Shown here: positions 8,185 to 16,546 of the stretch, in pieces
Position numbering within the stretch: position 1 is the first letter of the stretch
Layout: each line of letters opens with the position of its first letter
NCBI RefSeq assembly: GCF_007595705.1
Contig: NZ_NISY01000001.1
Span: 682,001 to 746,000, forward strand
DNA length: 64,000 nt
Reading direction: 5' to 3'
Origin: Streptomyces sp. SAJ15
Lineage (GTDB): Bacteria; Actinomycetota; Actinomycetes; Streptomycetales; Streptomycetaceae
The notes under the pieces: model-generated
Database searches by the model: none
Told to the model about the DNA's origin: nothing
What the model saw: the letters and a program-made list of their open reading frames with translations, nothing else
Made by a program: the position numbers and the translations under genes

Positions 8185-8829
8185 TCAGCGCTCCGCGGCC
8201 TCGTTGCCGTGCAGCGGGAAGCCGGCGATGCCCCGCCAGGCCAGCGAGGTGAGCAGCTGAACCGCCGTCTCGCGCGGCACCGTGCTCTCGCTGGAGAGCC
8301 AGTAGCGCGCCACGACCTGGGACACGCCGCCCAGGCCGACGGCGAGGAGCATCGACTCGTCCTTGGAGAGCCCGGTGTCCTCGGCGATGACCTGGCTGAT
8401 GGCCTCGGCGCACTCCATCGAGACGCGGTCCACGCGCTCGCGCACCGCCGGCTCGTTGGTCAGGTCGGACTCGAAGACCAGGCGGAAGGCGCCGCCCTCG
8501 TCCTCGACGTACGCGAAGTAGGCGTCCATCGTCGCGGCGACGCGCAGCTTGTTCTCCGAGGTGGACGCCAACGCCGTGCGCACCGCCTGGAGCAGCGCGT
8601 CGCAGTGCCGGTCCAGCAGGGCCAGGTAGAGGTCCAGCTTGCCGGGGAAGTGCTGGTAGAGCACGGGCTTGCTGACGCCCGCGCGCTCGGCGATGTCGTC
8701 CATCGCCGCCGCGTGGTAGCCCTGGGCCACGAAGACCTCCTGGGCCGCACCCAGGAGTTGATTGCGTCGGGCTCGGCGCGGAAGGCGCGTGCCTCGTGCG
8801 CGCACCTCGGTCTGCTCGATGGCTGTCAC
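8185..8829 (-). CDS. TetR family transcriptional regulator
   Basis: The 214-residue protein has the TetR N-terminal DNA-binding domain at about residues 20-70: RRNQLLGAAQEVFVAQGYHAA, then MDDIAERAGVSKPVLYQHFPGK, with the recognition helix SKPVLYQHF. The remaining helices form the ligand and dimer domain. I chose the GTG at 8829 (VTAIEQTEVRARGTRLPRR), which has GGAGG just upstream and fits homologues as I recall them. A Met four codons upstream is possible. TetR proteins are mostly repressors that release DNA on binding a small molecule. The ligand is unknown and no obvious operator is seen. Confidence 0.85.
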   Translation of the reverse strand: MTAIEQTEVRARGTRLPRRARRNQLLGAAQEVFVAQGYHAAAMDDIAERAGVSKPVLYQHFPGKLDLYLALLDRHCDALLQAVRTALASTSENKLRVAATMDAYFAYVEDEGGAFRLVFESDLTNEPAVRERVDRVSMECAEAISQVIAEDTGLSKDESMLLAVGLGGVSQVVARYWLSSESTVPRETAVQLLTSLAWRGIAGFPLHGNEAAER

Positions 8830-8963
8830 GCCGCCTCCCATGGATTGTTCATGCGCGGTGTGCACCGCGCACGCCATCGTACTTTTGGGTAACTGGGACG
8901 CGCGCGGTCCGTGCGGAGAATTTCACGGATCGGACTCTGTAGGAAGCCGACAAAAGGTGCAGG

Positions 8964-9182
8964 TCATCGGTACTCGTCCTCGTTGAGCTCGACGACGCGG
9001 GCCTGCTCGGCGCGGTCGGCGTCGTTCGCCGACTCCCGGTCGACGCCGATCAGCGGATCGTCGCGGTGTGGGGAGAGGTCGGCCTGCTGCTCCGCGGCGT
9101 CGGCCTCGGGGGCCTCGACGTCGATCGGGGTGGCGTCCGCCTCATCCTCGAAGCTCTCGGGTTCGTTCGGGTCGACTGGCAT
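8964..9182 (-). CDS. Small acidic hypothetical protein, 72 aa
   Basis: From the ATG at 9182 (MPVDPNEPESFEDEADATPI), preceded by GAGAGG, the protein is strongly acidic and probably disordered, ending in RVVELNEDEYR. It has no Cys, no membrane segment and no recognisable domain. Similar short acidic proteins next to the TetR gene occur in streptomycetes as I recall. It is divergent from the hydrolase gene at 9320. Confidence 0.6.
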   Translation of the reverse strand: MPVDPNEPESFEDEADATPIDVEAPEADAAEQQADLSPHRDDPLIGVDRESANDADRAEQARVVELNEDEYR

Positions 9183-9307
9183 GGGCACCGGCCTCTCGGC
9201 GGATTGCGGGTGCGGTCGCACTTATGTCTACGAGCCTAGGAGAGGTCGGTTCCAGACGCTATGCGGTCTGTGACGGCGAACACACAATCGCCTACGTGAT
9301 CGTCTCG

Positions 9308-9313
9308 TAACAT
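9308..9313 (+). promoter_or_regulatory. -10 element TAACAT of a likely leaderless promoter
   Basis: TAACAT ends 6 nt before the ATG at 9320. No Shine-Dalgarno sequence is present. Confidence 0.5.
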
Positions 9314-9319
9314 TGCCGC

Positions 9320-10351
9320 ATGTCTTCGACAGAGTCGCCGGATGCCGGCACCGTAGTGCCCGTGGTGCCGCCCGTGCGGGCCGTGCGGGTCGGAGCGGGG
9401 GAGGCGCTGCGGACCGCGAGTCTGCCTGGGCTGACGCTCTCCGTGCGGTCTCGCCCGCCGTCCCGCGCGGGCCTGCCGCCGGCGCTGTACGTGCACGGCC
9501 TCGGCGGCTCCTCTCTCAACTGGTCCGCGTTGATGGAGCTGCTCGCGGACCGCGTCGACTCCGAGGCTCTCGATCTGCCCGGCTTCGGCGACTCCCCGCC
9601 GCCGGACGACGGCGACTACTCCCTCACCGGTCACGCCCGGGCCGTCATCCGCTACCTGGACGCGAGCCAGCGGGGCCCGGTGCACCTCTTCGGCAACTCC
9701 ATGGGCGGCGCGATCGTCACCCGCGTCGCCGCGGTCCGGCCCGACCTGGTGAGCACCCTCACCCTCATCTCCCCGGCCCTGCCCGAGCTGCGCGCCCAGC
9801 GCACCGCCTGGCCCACCGCCCTGCTGGCGCTCCCCGGTGCCGCGCGGCTCTTCGTCCGGGCGACGCAGGACTGGACCGTGGAGCGGCGCACCCGTGAGGT
9901 GCTCGCGCTCTGTTACGGCGACCCCTCCCGAGTGAGTCCGGAGGCGCTCGCCGCGGCCGTGGCCGAGCAGGAGCGCCGGGCCGAGCTCCCCTACTTCTGG
10001 GACGCGATGGCGCGCTCCGCGCGGGGCGTCGTGGACGCCTACACCCTGGGCGGCCAGCACTCCCTGTGGCGCCAGGCGGAGCGGGTGCTGGCGCCCACGC
10101 TGCTGGTCTATGGTCTGCGGGACCGGCTGGTCGGGCACCGTATGGCGCACCGCGCGAGCGCCGCGTTCCGGGACTCCCGGCTGCTGACCCTGGTCGACGC
10201 GGGGCATGTCGCGATGATGGAGTACCCCGAAGAGGTCGCGCGGGCGGTCATCGGGCTGCTCGATGAGGTCGGCGGGGGCGGCGCCGGCGCCGGCGCGGAA
10301 ATGGACGACATGGCCGAGGAACGTGACGGGAGCGGTGCGGCACGTGGGTAA
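9320..10351 (+). CDS. Alpha/beta hydrolase
   Basis: The 343-residue protein has the LYVHGLGGSS oxyanion-hole strand (about residue 55), the nucleophile elbow GNSMGG (about 126-131), acid region LLVYGLRDRLV and the catalytic His in DAGHVAMMEYPE (about 295). A Gly/Ala/Glu-rich low-complexity tail of about 30 residues follows. Relatives cleave C-C, ester or haloalkane bonds; the GNSMGG elbow and the MMEYPE end resemble the MhpC/lipase branch. Its stop codon overlaps the start of the DUF3152 gene, so the two are probably co-transcribed and translationally coupled. Confidence 0.85.
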   Translation: MSSTESPDAGTVVPVVPPVRAVRVGAGEALRTASLPGLTLSVRSRPPSRAGLPPALYVHGLGGSSLNWSALMELLADRVDSEALDLPGFGDSPPPDDGDYSLTGHARAVIRYLDASQRGPVHLFGNSMGGAIVTRVAAVRPDLVSTLTLISPALPELRAQRTAWPTALLALPGAARLFVRATQDWTVERRTREVLALCYGDPSRVSPEALAAAVAEQERRAELPYFWDAMARSARGVVDAYTLGGQHSLWRQAERVLAPTLLVYGLRDRLVGHRMAHRASAAFRDSRLLTLVDAGHVAMMEYPEEVARAVIGLLDEVGGGGAGAGAEMDDMAEERDGSGAARG

Positions 10352-12092
10352 ACACAGCGCACGTGGCAGCCGGGAGGGACGCGACGGCCGCGAGGGGTCC
10401 GGCGATCCCGACGCGGGATCGCCCGCCGGATACGACACCGGGGGGTACGACGCGGCGTACGGCATCCGGGAGTACGACACCGGCGAGTACGAGTCCGGTG
10501 GTTACCCCCTCGGGTACGACGCGGGCCGGTCGCCCGCCGCCTACGGCTCCGGCGGATACGACGCCGTCGGCTACCCGGAGGGCTACGACCCCAGCGGGTA
10601 TGCGACGCCCCAGGGCTCCGGCGGGTACGCCGCGACGCCTGACACCGGGGGGTATCCGACGGTCGAGGACACCGGCGGATACGCCGCGGTCCAGGAAGCC
10701 GGCGGCCACGCCCTGCCCGTGGACGCCTTCGCTCCCGGCGGGCCCCCTCCCGGCGGCGCCTCCATAGCCGCCGACGCGGCCCGGGGCGGCCCGGCGATCC
10801 CCGGCGCCTCCATATCCACCCCCGCCGCCACCTCCCCCGCGGGCCCCGCGGCCGGGGCCGAGTGGGGCACGCCGCCGCACGGGACGGCGCGCTCACCGCG
10901 AGGCGCGTCCGCGCGGGGTGGCCACCCCGAGCAGCGTGAGCCGGGCGGCGGCTGGGGCGCGCTGGGAGAGTCGCCGATCCCCACCGCCCCGCAGGGCGGC
11001 GTGCGGATTCCCGGGCCGCGCAGGGAGCACCTGGACGCGTTCGACGGCCCCGGCGCCCCGGCCTGGGACACCCGGGGCCCCGCCTCGCACGGCGGGGGAC
11101 ACGGCGACGCCGGCTCCATACCCGGCGCATCAGGCATATCCGAGGACGGGTCGCGGACTCCCGGGCCCGCCCGCGCGGGCGGCGGTTCCGGCACGGGCGT
11201 CTCGGGGCGCGCCCGCGGGACGACCTCCGCCGGCCGGGGCGGCAAGGCCCGGGCGATCACCGGAGTGGCCGCCGCGGCCGTGACCACGGTGCTGGCGGTC
11301 GTGGTGGCGGGGCAGGTCGCCGATGGAAAGAAGGGCGCCGGCGACACCGGCACCCGCCAGGACGTGGAGCGCGGCGCCGACGACACCGCCTCGCGCGGCA
11401 AGGGGCGGGCCACGCCGAACGGGGCCGTGCGCGCCGCCGCCCTGACGTACGACCAGAAGATGGCCAAGACGTATCCGCTCGACCCCAAGCTGCGGGGGTC
11501 CGGCTCCTTCACGACCGTCGCCGGGCACGACAAGCCCCCGCGCGCGATCAGCGGCGAGGTGAAGCGCTACCGCGTGGACGTCGAGAAGGGCCTGCCGCTG
11601 GACGGTGAGCTGTTCGCGGAGGCCGTGCACAAGACGCTGAACGACGACCGCAGTTGGAGCCACGACGGCAGACGCGGCTTCGAGCGGGTCTCCTCCGGCC
11701 GGGCCGACTTCGTGATCACCCTGGCGAGCCCGGGGACCACCGCGAAGTGGTGCGCGAAGTCGGACCTGGACACCGCTCAGGAGAACGTCTCCTGCGACTC
11801 GGCGTCCACCGAGCGCGTCATGATCAATGCCTTCCGTTGGGCCCAGGGTGCGGAGACCTTCGGCGACCGCGCGATGCACGCGTACCGCCAGATGCTGATC
11901 AACCACGAGGTGGGGCACCGGCTCGGGCACGGCCACGAGACGTGCGCCGAGGACGGCGCGCTGGCGCCGGTGATGATGCAGCAGACCAAGTTCCTGACCA
12001 CGGACGGCGCCACCTGCCGACCCAACCCCTGGCCGTTCCCCAAGGGAGCCGCGGGCGAGGGCGGAACCGGCTCCGGCGCCGGCGCCGGCTGA
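10344..12092 (+). CDS. DUF3152 protein with zincin-like HExxH motif
   Basis: From the GTG at 10344 (VGKHSARGSREG), 582 residues are encoded. Residues 20-130 are a Gly/Tyr-rich disordered region built from GGY/GYD-type repeats. More Pro/Gly-rich sequence follows, then one membrane segment (ITGVAAAAVTTVLAVVVAG) near 302-320. The last 210 residues form the DUF3152 domain, with two conserved Cys pairs and the motif NHEVGHRLGHGHE near 518-530. This HExxHxxGH pattern is a zinc-protease signature. The topology suggests a membrane-anchored extracellular domain. The start overlaps the previous stop by 8 nt; GTG codons slightly upstream are alternatives. Confidence 0.8.
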   Translation: MGKHSARGSREGRDGREGSGDPDAGSPAGYDTGGYDAAYGIREYDTGEYESGGYPLGYDAGRSPAAYGSGGYDAVGYPEGYDPSGYATPQGSGGYAATPDTGGYPTVEDTGGYAAVQEAGGHALPVDAFAPGGPPPGGASIAADAARGGPAIPGASISTPAATSPAGPAAGAEWGTPPHGTARSPRGASARGGHPEQREPGGGWGALGESPIPTAPQGGVRIPGPRREHLDAFDGPGAPAWDTRGPASHGGGHGDAGSIPGASGISEDGSRTPGPARAGGGSGTGVSGRARGTTSAGRGGKARAITGVAAAAVTTVLAVVVAGQVADGKKGAGDTGTRQDVERGADDTASRGKGRATPNGAVRAAALTYDQKMAKTYPLDPKLRGSGSFTTVAGHDKPPRAISGEVKRYRVDVEKGLPLDGELFAEAVHKTLNDDRSWSHDGRRGFERVSSGRADFVITLASPGTTAKWCAKSDLDTAQENVSCDSASTERVMINAFRWAQGAETFGDRAMHAYRQMLINHEVGHRLGHGHETCAEDGALAPVMMQQTKFLTTDGATCRPNPWPFPKGAAGEGGTGSGAGAG

Positions 12093-12175
12093 TCGTCCCC
12101 GCCGGGTCGCGGGCCGGTTCCGGGGCGCTCGCCCCGCCGCCCACCCGGTGTCTCGCGTGACCGCCGGCCGTCCCT

Positions 12176-12205
12176 GACACGCCACGGAGTCGTCCGTGGC
12201 GTGTC
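12176..12205 (+). terminator. 13-bp hairpin after the DUF3152 gene
   Basis: Perfect arms 12176-12188 and 12193-12205 flank a 4-nt loop. The hairpin lies 84 nt past the stop codon. Confidence 0.65.
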
Positions 12206-12389
12206 CATAGCGGTGTCCCCGTGTCCATGGCCGTGTCACAGCCGTGTGTCGGGTGTGACCGGCGGCCTTCGCGCCGCCGGCGAACGTCCATGGCGGTGTC
12301 CACCCTCCGGATGTCGGGCTGAGGACCGCATCGCCGAGGCGTCCCGGAGGCCGCGGCGCGGCGGGCCGCTCCCCGTTGCTTACCGCATC

Positions 12390-12419
12390 GCGAGACGTTA
12401 TGTCTCTGATAGCGAGACG
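12390..12419 (+). promoter_or_regulatory. GAGAC/GTCTC alternating half-site array (candidate operator)
   Basis: Three half-sites alternate in orientation: GAGAC (12392-12396), GTCTC (12402-12406) and GAGAC (12414-12418). They form GAGAC-N5-GTCTC and GTCTC-N7-GAGAC. The 8-mer GCGAGACG occurs at 12390 and 12412, exactly 22 bp apart, or about two helical turns. The array lies 40-70 nt upstream of the leader peptide and overlaps a possible promoter (TTGCTT at 12376, TATGTC at 12399). It resembles the corynebacterial McbR box TAGAC-N6-GTCTA that I recall from sulfur metabolism. That similarity is only suggestive. Confidence 0.5.
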
Positions 12420-12458
12420 GTTTTGCCTTGGGTCGCGAATTCGTTCAGTCTTCTGCGC

Positions 12459-12551
12459 ATGCCGCACCGCCACGCCTCCGACATCGCCGCCTTTGAGCTG
12501 GCGCTGATCGGCGTGGCCGCGCACGCGGTCGCCGACATCGACTGTCGCTGA
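12459..12551 (+). CDS. Putative Cys-containing leader peptide, 30 aa
   Basis: A short reading frame, MPHRHASDIAAFELALIGVA and then AHAVADIDCR, ends in CR just before the stop. It precedes the ABC transporter operon by 145 nt. In actinobacteria, short leader peptides with C-terminal Cys codons (Ms4533A-like) act as cysteine-responsive attenuators of sulfur-uptake operons. The ALIGV...VADI-CR pattern fits Streptomyces members as I recall them. No clear ribosome-binding site is seen, which agrees with a leaderless or weakly translated peptide. Function by attenuation is inferred. Confidence 0.6.
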   Translation: MPHRHASDIAAFELALIGVAAHAVADIDCR

Positions 12552-12696
12552 GACCCGCCCAACTCCCCGCGTTCCCCGCGCCGTCGTGCGCGTTCCCACC
12601 CGTCCGCCGGGGGCGGTCCTCTCGCGCTCGCTTTCGCCCGTGCGCCCATCACACCGCCTTCTGTCGGCGTTTCCTGCTGCGAAAGGCCCCACCGTC

Positions 12697-14418
12697 ATGT
12701 CTCGTCTGTCCGTCACCGCACGCCGCGTCGCCGCCACCGCCGTCAGCGTCGTCCTCGTCGGCGCTGCCGCCGCCTGCGGCCCCGAGGACAAGAACGGCGA
12801 CAGCAAGAGCGGTGGCGGGGGGAGACCTTCGAGCGGCGGCACGCTCACCATCCTCAACTCCCAGCCGCAGGAGGACTTCGACCCGGCGCGGCTGTACACC
12901 TCCGGCGGCGGAAACGTTCCCTCGCTGGTCTTCCGCACCCTCACCACGCGCAACCGCGAGGGCGGCGAGGCGGGCGCCAAGGTCGTGCCCGACCTCGCCA
13001 CGGACCTCGGCAAGCCCAGCAAGAACGCCACGGTGTGGACGTACACGCTGAAGGACGGGCTGAAGTACGAGGACGGGACGGCGATCACCAGCGCCGACAT
13101 CAAGTACGGCATCGAGCGCTCCTTCGCCGCCGAGCTCTCCGGCGGCGCCCCCTACCTGCGCGACTGGCTGGTCGGCGGCGACTCCTACGAGGGCCCGTAC
13201 AAGGAGAAGAAGGGCCTGGACTCGATCGAGACCCCCGACGAGAAGACCATCGTCTTCCATCTGCGCAAGCCCGAGGGCGAGTTCCCCTACCTGGCCACGC
13301 AGACGCAGTTCGCCCCGGTGCCCAAGGCCAAGGACACCGGCACCACGTACGAGGAGCACCCGGTCTCCTCCGGCCCGTACAAGGTCGTCGAGAACACCGG
13401 AGACGGCGAGCACCTGGTGCTGGAGCGCAACCCGCACTGGTCCGAGAAGACCGACGAGGAGCGGCACGCCTATCCGGACACGATCGACGTGCGGTCCGGC
13501 CTGGACTCCGCCGTGATCAACCAGCGGCTCTCCACCGGCAGTGGCGCGGACGCGGCCGCCGTCACCACCGACACCAATCTGGGCCCGGCCGAGCTGGCCC
13601 AGATCGGCGGCGACAAGGAACTGGCCGGCCGGGTCGGCACGGGACACTTCGGCTACACCAACTACCTCGCCTTCAACCCGAAGGTGAAGCCCTTCGACGA
13701 CCCGAAGGTGCGCCAGGCGATCTCCTACGCGATCAACCGCACCAGCGTCGTCAACGCCGCCGGCGGATCCTCGCTCGCCGAGCCCGCCACCACCTTCCTG
13801 CCCGACCAGAAGTCCTTCGGCCACACCCCGTACGACCACTTCCCGGCCGGCAAGGCGGGCGACCCGGAGAAGGCGAAGGAGCTGCTGATGGAGGCCGGTT
13901 ACGAGGACGGGCTGACCATCACCCTCACCCACTCCACCGACAAGGACTTCGAGACCAGCCCGGAGATCGCCACCGCCATCCAGGACGGGCTGAAGAAGGC
14001 CGGGATCACGGTCAAGCTCCAGGGGCTGGAGGACAACGAGTACGACCAGAAGGTGCACAGCGCCAAGGACGAGCCGGGTCTCTTCCTCGCCCACTGGGGT
14101 GCCGACTGGCCCTCCGGCGGCCCCTTCATCGCGCCCGTCTTCGACGGCCGGCAGATCGTCCAGGACGGCTCCAACTACAACCACGCCTTCCTGAACGACA
14201 AGGCCGTCAACAAGGAGATCGACGAGATCAACAAGCTGACCGACCTGGACGCGGCGGCCGAGCGGTGGGGCGCGCTGGACAAGAGGATCGGTGAGCAGGC
14301 GCTGACCGTGCCGCTGTTCCACCCGGTCTACAAGCGCCTCTACGGCAAGGACGTCAAGAACATCGTGGTCAGCGACTGGACCGGTGTGCTCGATGTCTCG
14401 CAGGTCGCGGTCAAGTAA
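12697..14418 (+). CDS. ABC transporter substrate-binding lipoprotein (SBP family 5)
   Basis: The 573-residue protein is the extracellular receptor of a peptide/nickel-type ABC importer. It has a twin-Arg-like basic start, a hydrophobic segment and lipobox VGAAAAC with lipidated Cys27. A Gly/Ser/Lys-rich linker follows, then the family-5 fold: GTLTILNSQPQEDFDPARLY at the N-terminus, LVFRTLT, the DGTAITSADIKYGIER signature (about residues 125-140) and SSGPYKV. The length is normal. GAAAGG lies 10 nt before the ATG. The leader peptide upstream suggests sulfur- or amino-acid-responsive control and perhaps a sulfur-containing peptide substrate, but the ligand cannot be read from the sequence. Confidence 0.9.
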   Translation: MSRLSVTARRVAATAVSVVLVGAAAACGPEDKNGDSKSGGGGRPSSGGTLTILNSQPQEDFDPARLYTSGGGNVPSLVFRTLTTRNREGGEAGAKVVPDLATDLGKPSKNATVWTYTLKDGLKYEDGTAITSADIKYGIERSFAAELSGGAPYLRDWLVGGDSYEGPYKEKKGLDSIETPDEKTIVFHLRKPEGEFPYLATQTQFAPVPKAKDTGTTYEEHPVSSGPYKVVENTGDGEHLVLERNPHWSEKTDEERHAYPDTIDVRSGLDSAVINQRLSTGSGADAAAVTTDTNLGPAELAQIGGDKELAGRVGTGHFGYTNYLAFNPKVKPFDDPKVRQAISYAINRTSVVNAAGGSSLAEPATTFLPDQKSFGHTPYDHFPAGKAGDPEKAKELLMEAGYEDGLTITLTHSTDKDFETSPEIATAIQDGLKKAGITVKLQGLEDNEYDQKVHSAKDEPGLFLAHWGADWPSGGPFIAPVFDGRQIVQDGSNYNHAFLNDKAVNKEIDEINKLTDLDAAAERWGALDKRIGEQALTVPLFHPVYKRLYGKDVKNIVVSDWTGVLDVSQVAVK

Positions 14419-15560
14419 TGAAGGATCCGCTCATCACCCGCGAGGCGGGGGCCGTGACCGCCCCCGCCTCCGGCGCCCGACAGGTGTGGCGGCGGCTGCG
14501 CGCCCGGCCGTCCGCCGTGTCGGCCGCCGCCGTGCTGACGCTTCTGCTCCTGCTCGCCCTCGCCGCCCCGCTGCTGGCGGCCCTGGAAGGACAGGACCCG
14601 GACGCCTACCACGACGACCTGGTCGACTCCGCGCGCGGCGGGGTGCCGCTGGGCGCCTTCGGTGGCGTCAGCGCCGACCACTGGCTGGGCGTCGAGCCGG
14701 GCACCGGCCGCGACCTGTTCGTCCGACTGCTGTACGGCGCCCGGGTCTCGCTGGCCGTCGCCGTCGGCGCCACCGCGGTGCAGGTGCTGCTCGGGCTGCT
14801 GCTGGGGCTGGCCGCCGGGCTCGGCGGCCGGTGGGCGGACTCCCTGCTCACCCGCCTCGGCGACATCTTCGTCTCGCTGCCGATGCTGGTCATCGCCATC
14901 TCGCTGACCGCGATCGCCCCTGCCGACTTCCCCCGCCCGCTGTTGATCGCGATCGTCATCGGCCTGCTGGGCTGGGTGAACGTCGCACGCGTGGTGCGGG
15001 CGCAGACGCTGGCACTGAAGAACCTCGACTTCGTGGCGGCCGCCCGGCTCGCCGGCTCGGGGCCATGGCGGGTCGCCCGCCGCGAGCTGCTGCCCTCCCT
15101 CGCCGCGCCCGTGATCACCTACGCGGCGCTGCTGGTGCCGGTCAACATGACCGTGGAGGCCGCGATGTCGTTCCTGGGCGTCGGCGTCAAGCCGCCGACC
15201 CCGTCCTGGGGGCAGATGCTGTCGTCGGCGACCACCTGGTTCCGCGCGGACCCCGTGTACGTGCTGCTGCCGGCCTCGATGCTGTTCCTCACCGTGCTCG
15301 CCTTCACCGTGCTGGGCGACGGACTGCGCGCGGCGCTCGACCCGCGCGCGGCCTCGCGGCTGCGGGTGGGCACCGGGCGCGCGAAGCGGAAGGCGGACCG
15401 CGCGGGCGGCGCTTCGGCGTCCGCGGCTTCCGCGTCGGCTGCTTCCGTTTCCGCCGCTTCCGTGTCCGCCGCCTCCGCGGCCACCGCCTCCGCGGCCACC
15501 GTGGCGCCCGTCGGCGCGGCGACCGGATCCGCGGCCGGAGTCGAGAAGGAGCTGACGTGA
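14418..15560 (+). CDS. ABC transporter permease, DppC/OppC type
   Basis: The 380-residue permease starts with ATG overlapping the TAA of the previous gene. It has an N-terminal membrane helix (residues about 32-55), a periplasmic-type loop and a five-helix BPD_transp_1 domain. The EAA-like loop is VVRAQTLALKNLDFVAAARL, and the DppC hallmark FLGVGVKPPTPSWGQML is present. After about residue 325 comes a 50-residue tail of Ala/Ser/Val built from near-repeats of SAASVSAA. This tail is not part of the fold and its DNA is a degenerate tandem repeat (15412-15510). Here the C-type permease precedes the B-type, the reverse of the common order. Confidence 0.9.
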   Translation: MKDPLITREAGAVTAPASGARQVWRRLRARPSAVSAAAVLTLLLLLALAAPLLAALEGQDPDAYHDDLVDSARGGVPLGAFGGVSADHWLGVEPGTGRDLFVRLLYGARVSLAVAVGATAVQVLLGLLLGLAAGLGGRWADSLLTRLGDIFVSLPMLVIAISLTAIAPADFPRPLLIAIVIGLLGWVNVARVVRAQTLALKNLDFVAAARLAGSGPWRVARRELLPSLAAPVITYAALLVPVNMTVEAAMSFLGVGVKPPTPSWGQMLSSATTWFRADPVYVLLPASMLFLTVLAFTVLGDGLRAALDPRAASRLRVGTGRAKRKADRAGGASASAASASAASVSAASVSAASAATASAATVAPVGAATGSAAGVEKELT

Positions 15561-16546
15561 CCGGCTATGTGCTGCGGCGGATCGGCGGGGCGCTGTTCGT
15601 GCTCCTCGCGCTGTCCGTCCTCGTCTACGCGTTCTTCTACCTCGCCCCCGGCGACCCGGCGAAGCTCGCCTGCGGCCCGCGCTGCGACCCGCGGCAGATC
15701 GCCCAGGTGCGCGAGCAGCTCGGCCTCGACGAGCCGGTGTACGTGCAGTACTGGCACTTCCTCCAGGGCCTGTTCGTCGGCCACGACTACTCCACCGGCA
15801 CCGCGGTGCTGCACTGCGACGCGCCCTGCTTCGGCCTCTCGTACCAGAACGACCGGCAGGTCACCGAGCTGATCACGCAGCGACTGCCGGTCACCGCCTC
15901 GCTCGCCTTCGGAGCGATGGCGCTGTGGCTGCTGCTGGGCGTCGGCTCCGGGCTGGTCTCGGCGCTGCGCCGGGGCGGGATCACCGACCGGGTGCTGACC
16001 TCGCTGACGCTGGCCGGGACCGCGACCCCCGTCTTCGTCATCGGGCTGCTGCTGCTCATGCTCTTCTGCGCCTATCTGCGGTGGCTGCCGTTCCCGTCCT
16101 ATGTGCCGCTGACCGAGGACCCCGAGCAGTGGGCGTGGAACATGCTGCTGCCGTGGACCGCGCTGGCGCTCATCGAGTCGGCCAAGTACGCCCGGCTGAC
16201 CCGCAGCGCGGTGCTGGAGACGCTGGCCGAGGACCACATCCGCACGTTCCGCGCGTACGGGGTGCGCGAGCGCTCCCTCGTCGGCCGACACGCGCTGCGC
16301 GGCGCGCTGTCCCCGGTCATCGCGCTCAGCGCGCTCGACCTGGGAACGATCTTCGGCAACGCGGTGCTGACGGAGACGCTGTTCGGCCTGCCGGGCCTGG
16401 GGCAGCTGCTGGTCCACTCGGTCCGGGTGATCGACCTGCCGGTGATCGTCGGCGTGGTGCTGGTGACCGGCGCCGCCGTGGCGCTCGCCAACATCGTCGC
16501 GGACATCCTCTACGCCGTCACCGATCGAAGGGTGGCCCTGACATGA
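15557..16546 (+). CDS. ABC transporter permease, DppB/OppB type
   Basis: The 329-residue inner-membrane permease starts at GTG 15557, overlapping the previous stop as GTGA. The first helix (GYVLRRIGGALFVLLALSVL) is followed by the FYLAPGDPA motif, the REQLGLD segment and the long loop typical of DppB. Four further helices surround the EAA loop ARLTRSAVLETLAEDHIRTF and the FGNAVLTETLFGLPGLG motif. The loop holds four Cys (CGPRC; CDAPC), a feature shared with some actinobacterial homologues. It should pair with the C-type permease and the fused ATPase to form the transporter core. Confidence 0.9.
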   Translation: MTGYVLRRIGGALFVLLALSVLVYAFFYLAPGDPAKLACGPRCDPRQIAQVREQLGLDEPVYVQYWHFLQGLFVGHDYSTGTAVLHCDAPCFGLSYQNDRQVTELITQRLPVTASLAFGAMALWLLLGVGSGLVSALRRGGITDRVLTSLTLAGTATPVFVIGLLLLMLFCAYLRWLPFPSYVPLTEDPEQWAWNMLLPWTALALIESAKYARLTRSAVLETLAEDHIRTFRAYGVRERSLVGRHALRGALSPVIALSALDLGTIFGNAVLTETLFGLPGLGQLLVHSVRVIDLPVIVGVVLVTGAAVALANIVADILYAVTDRRVALT

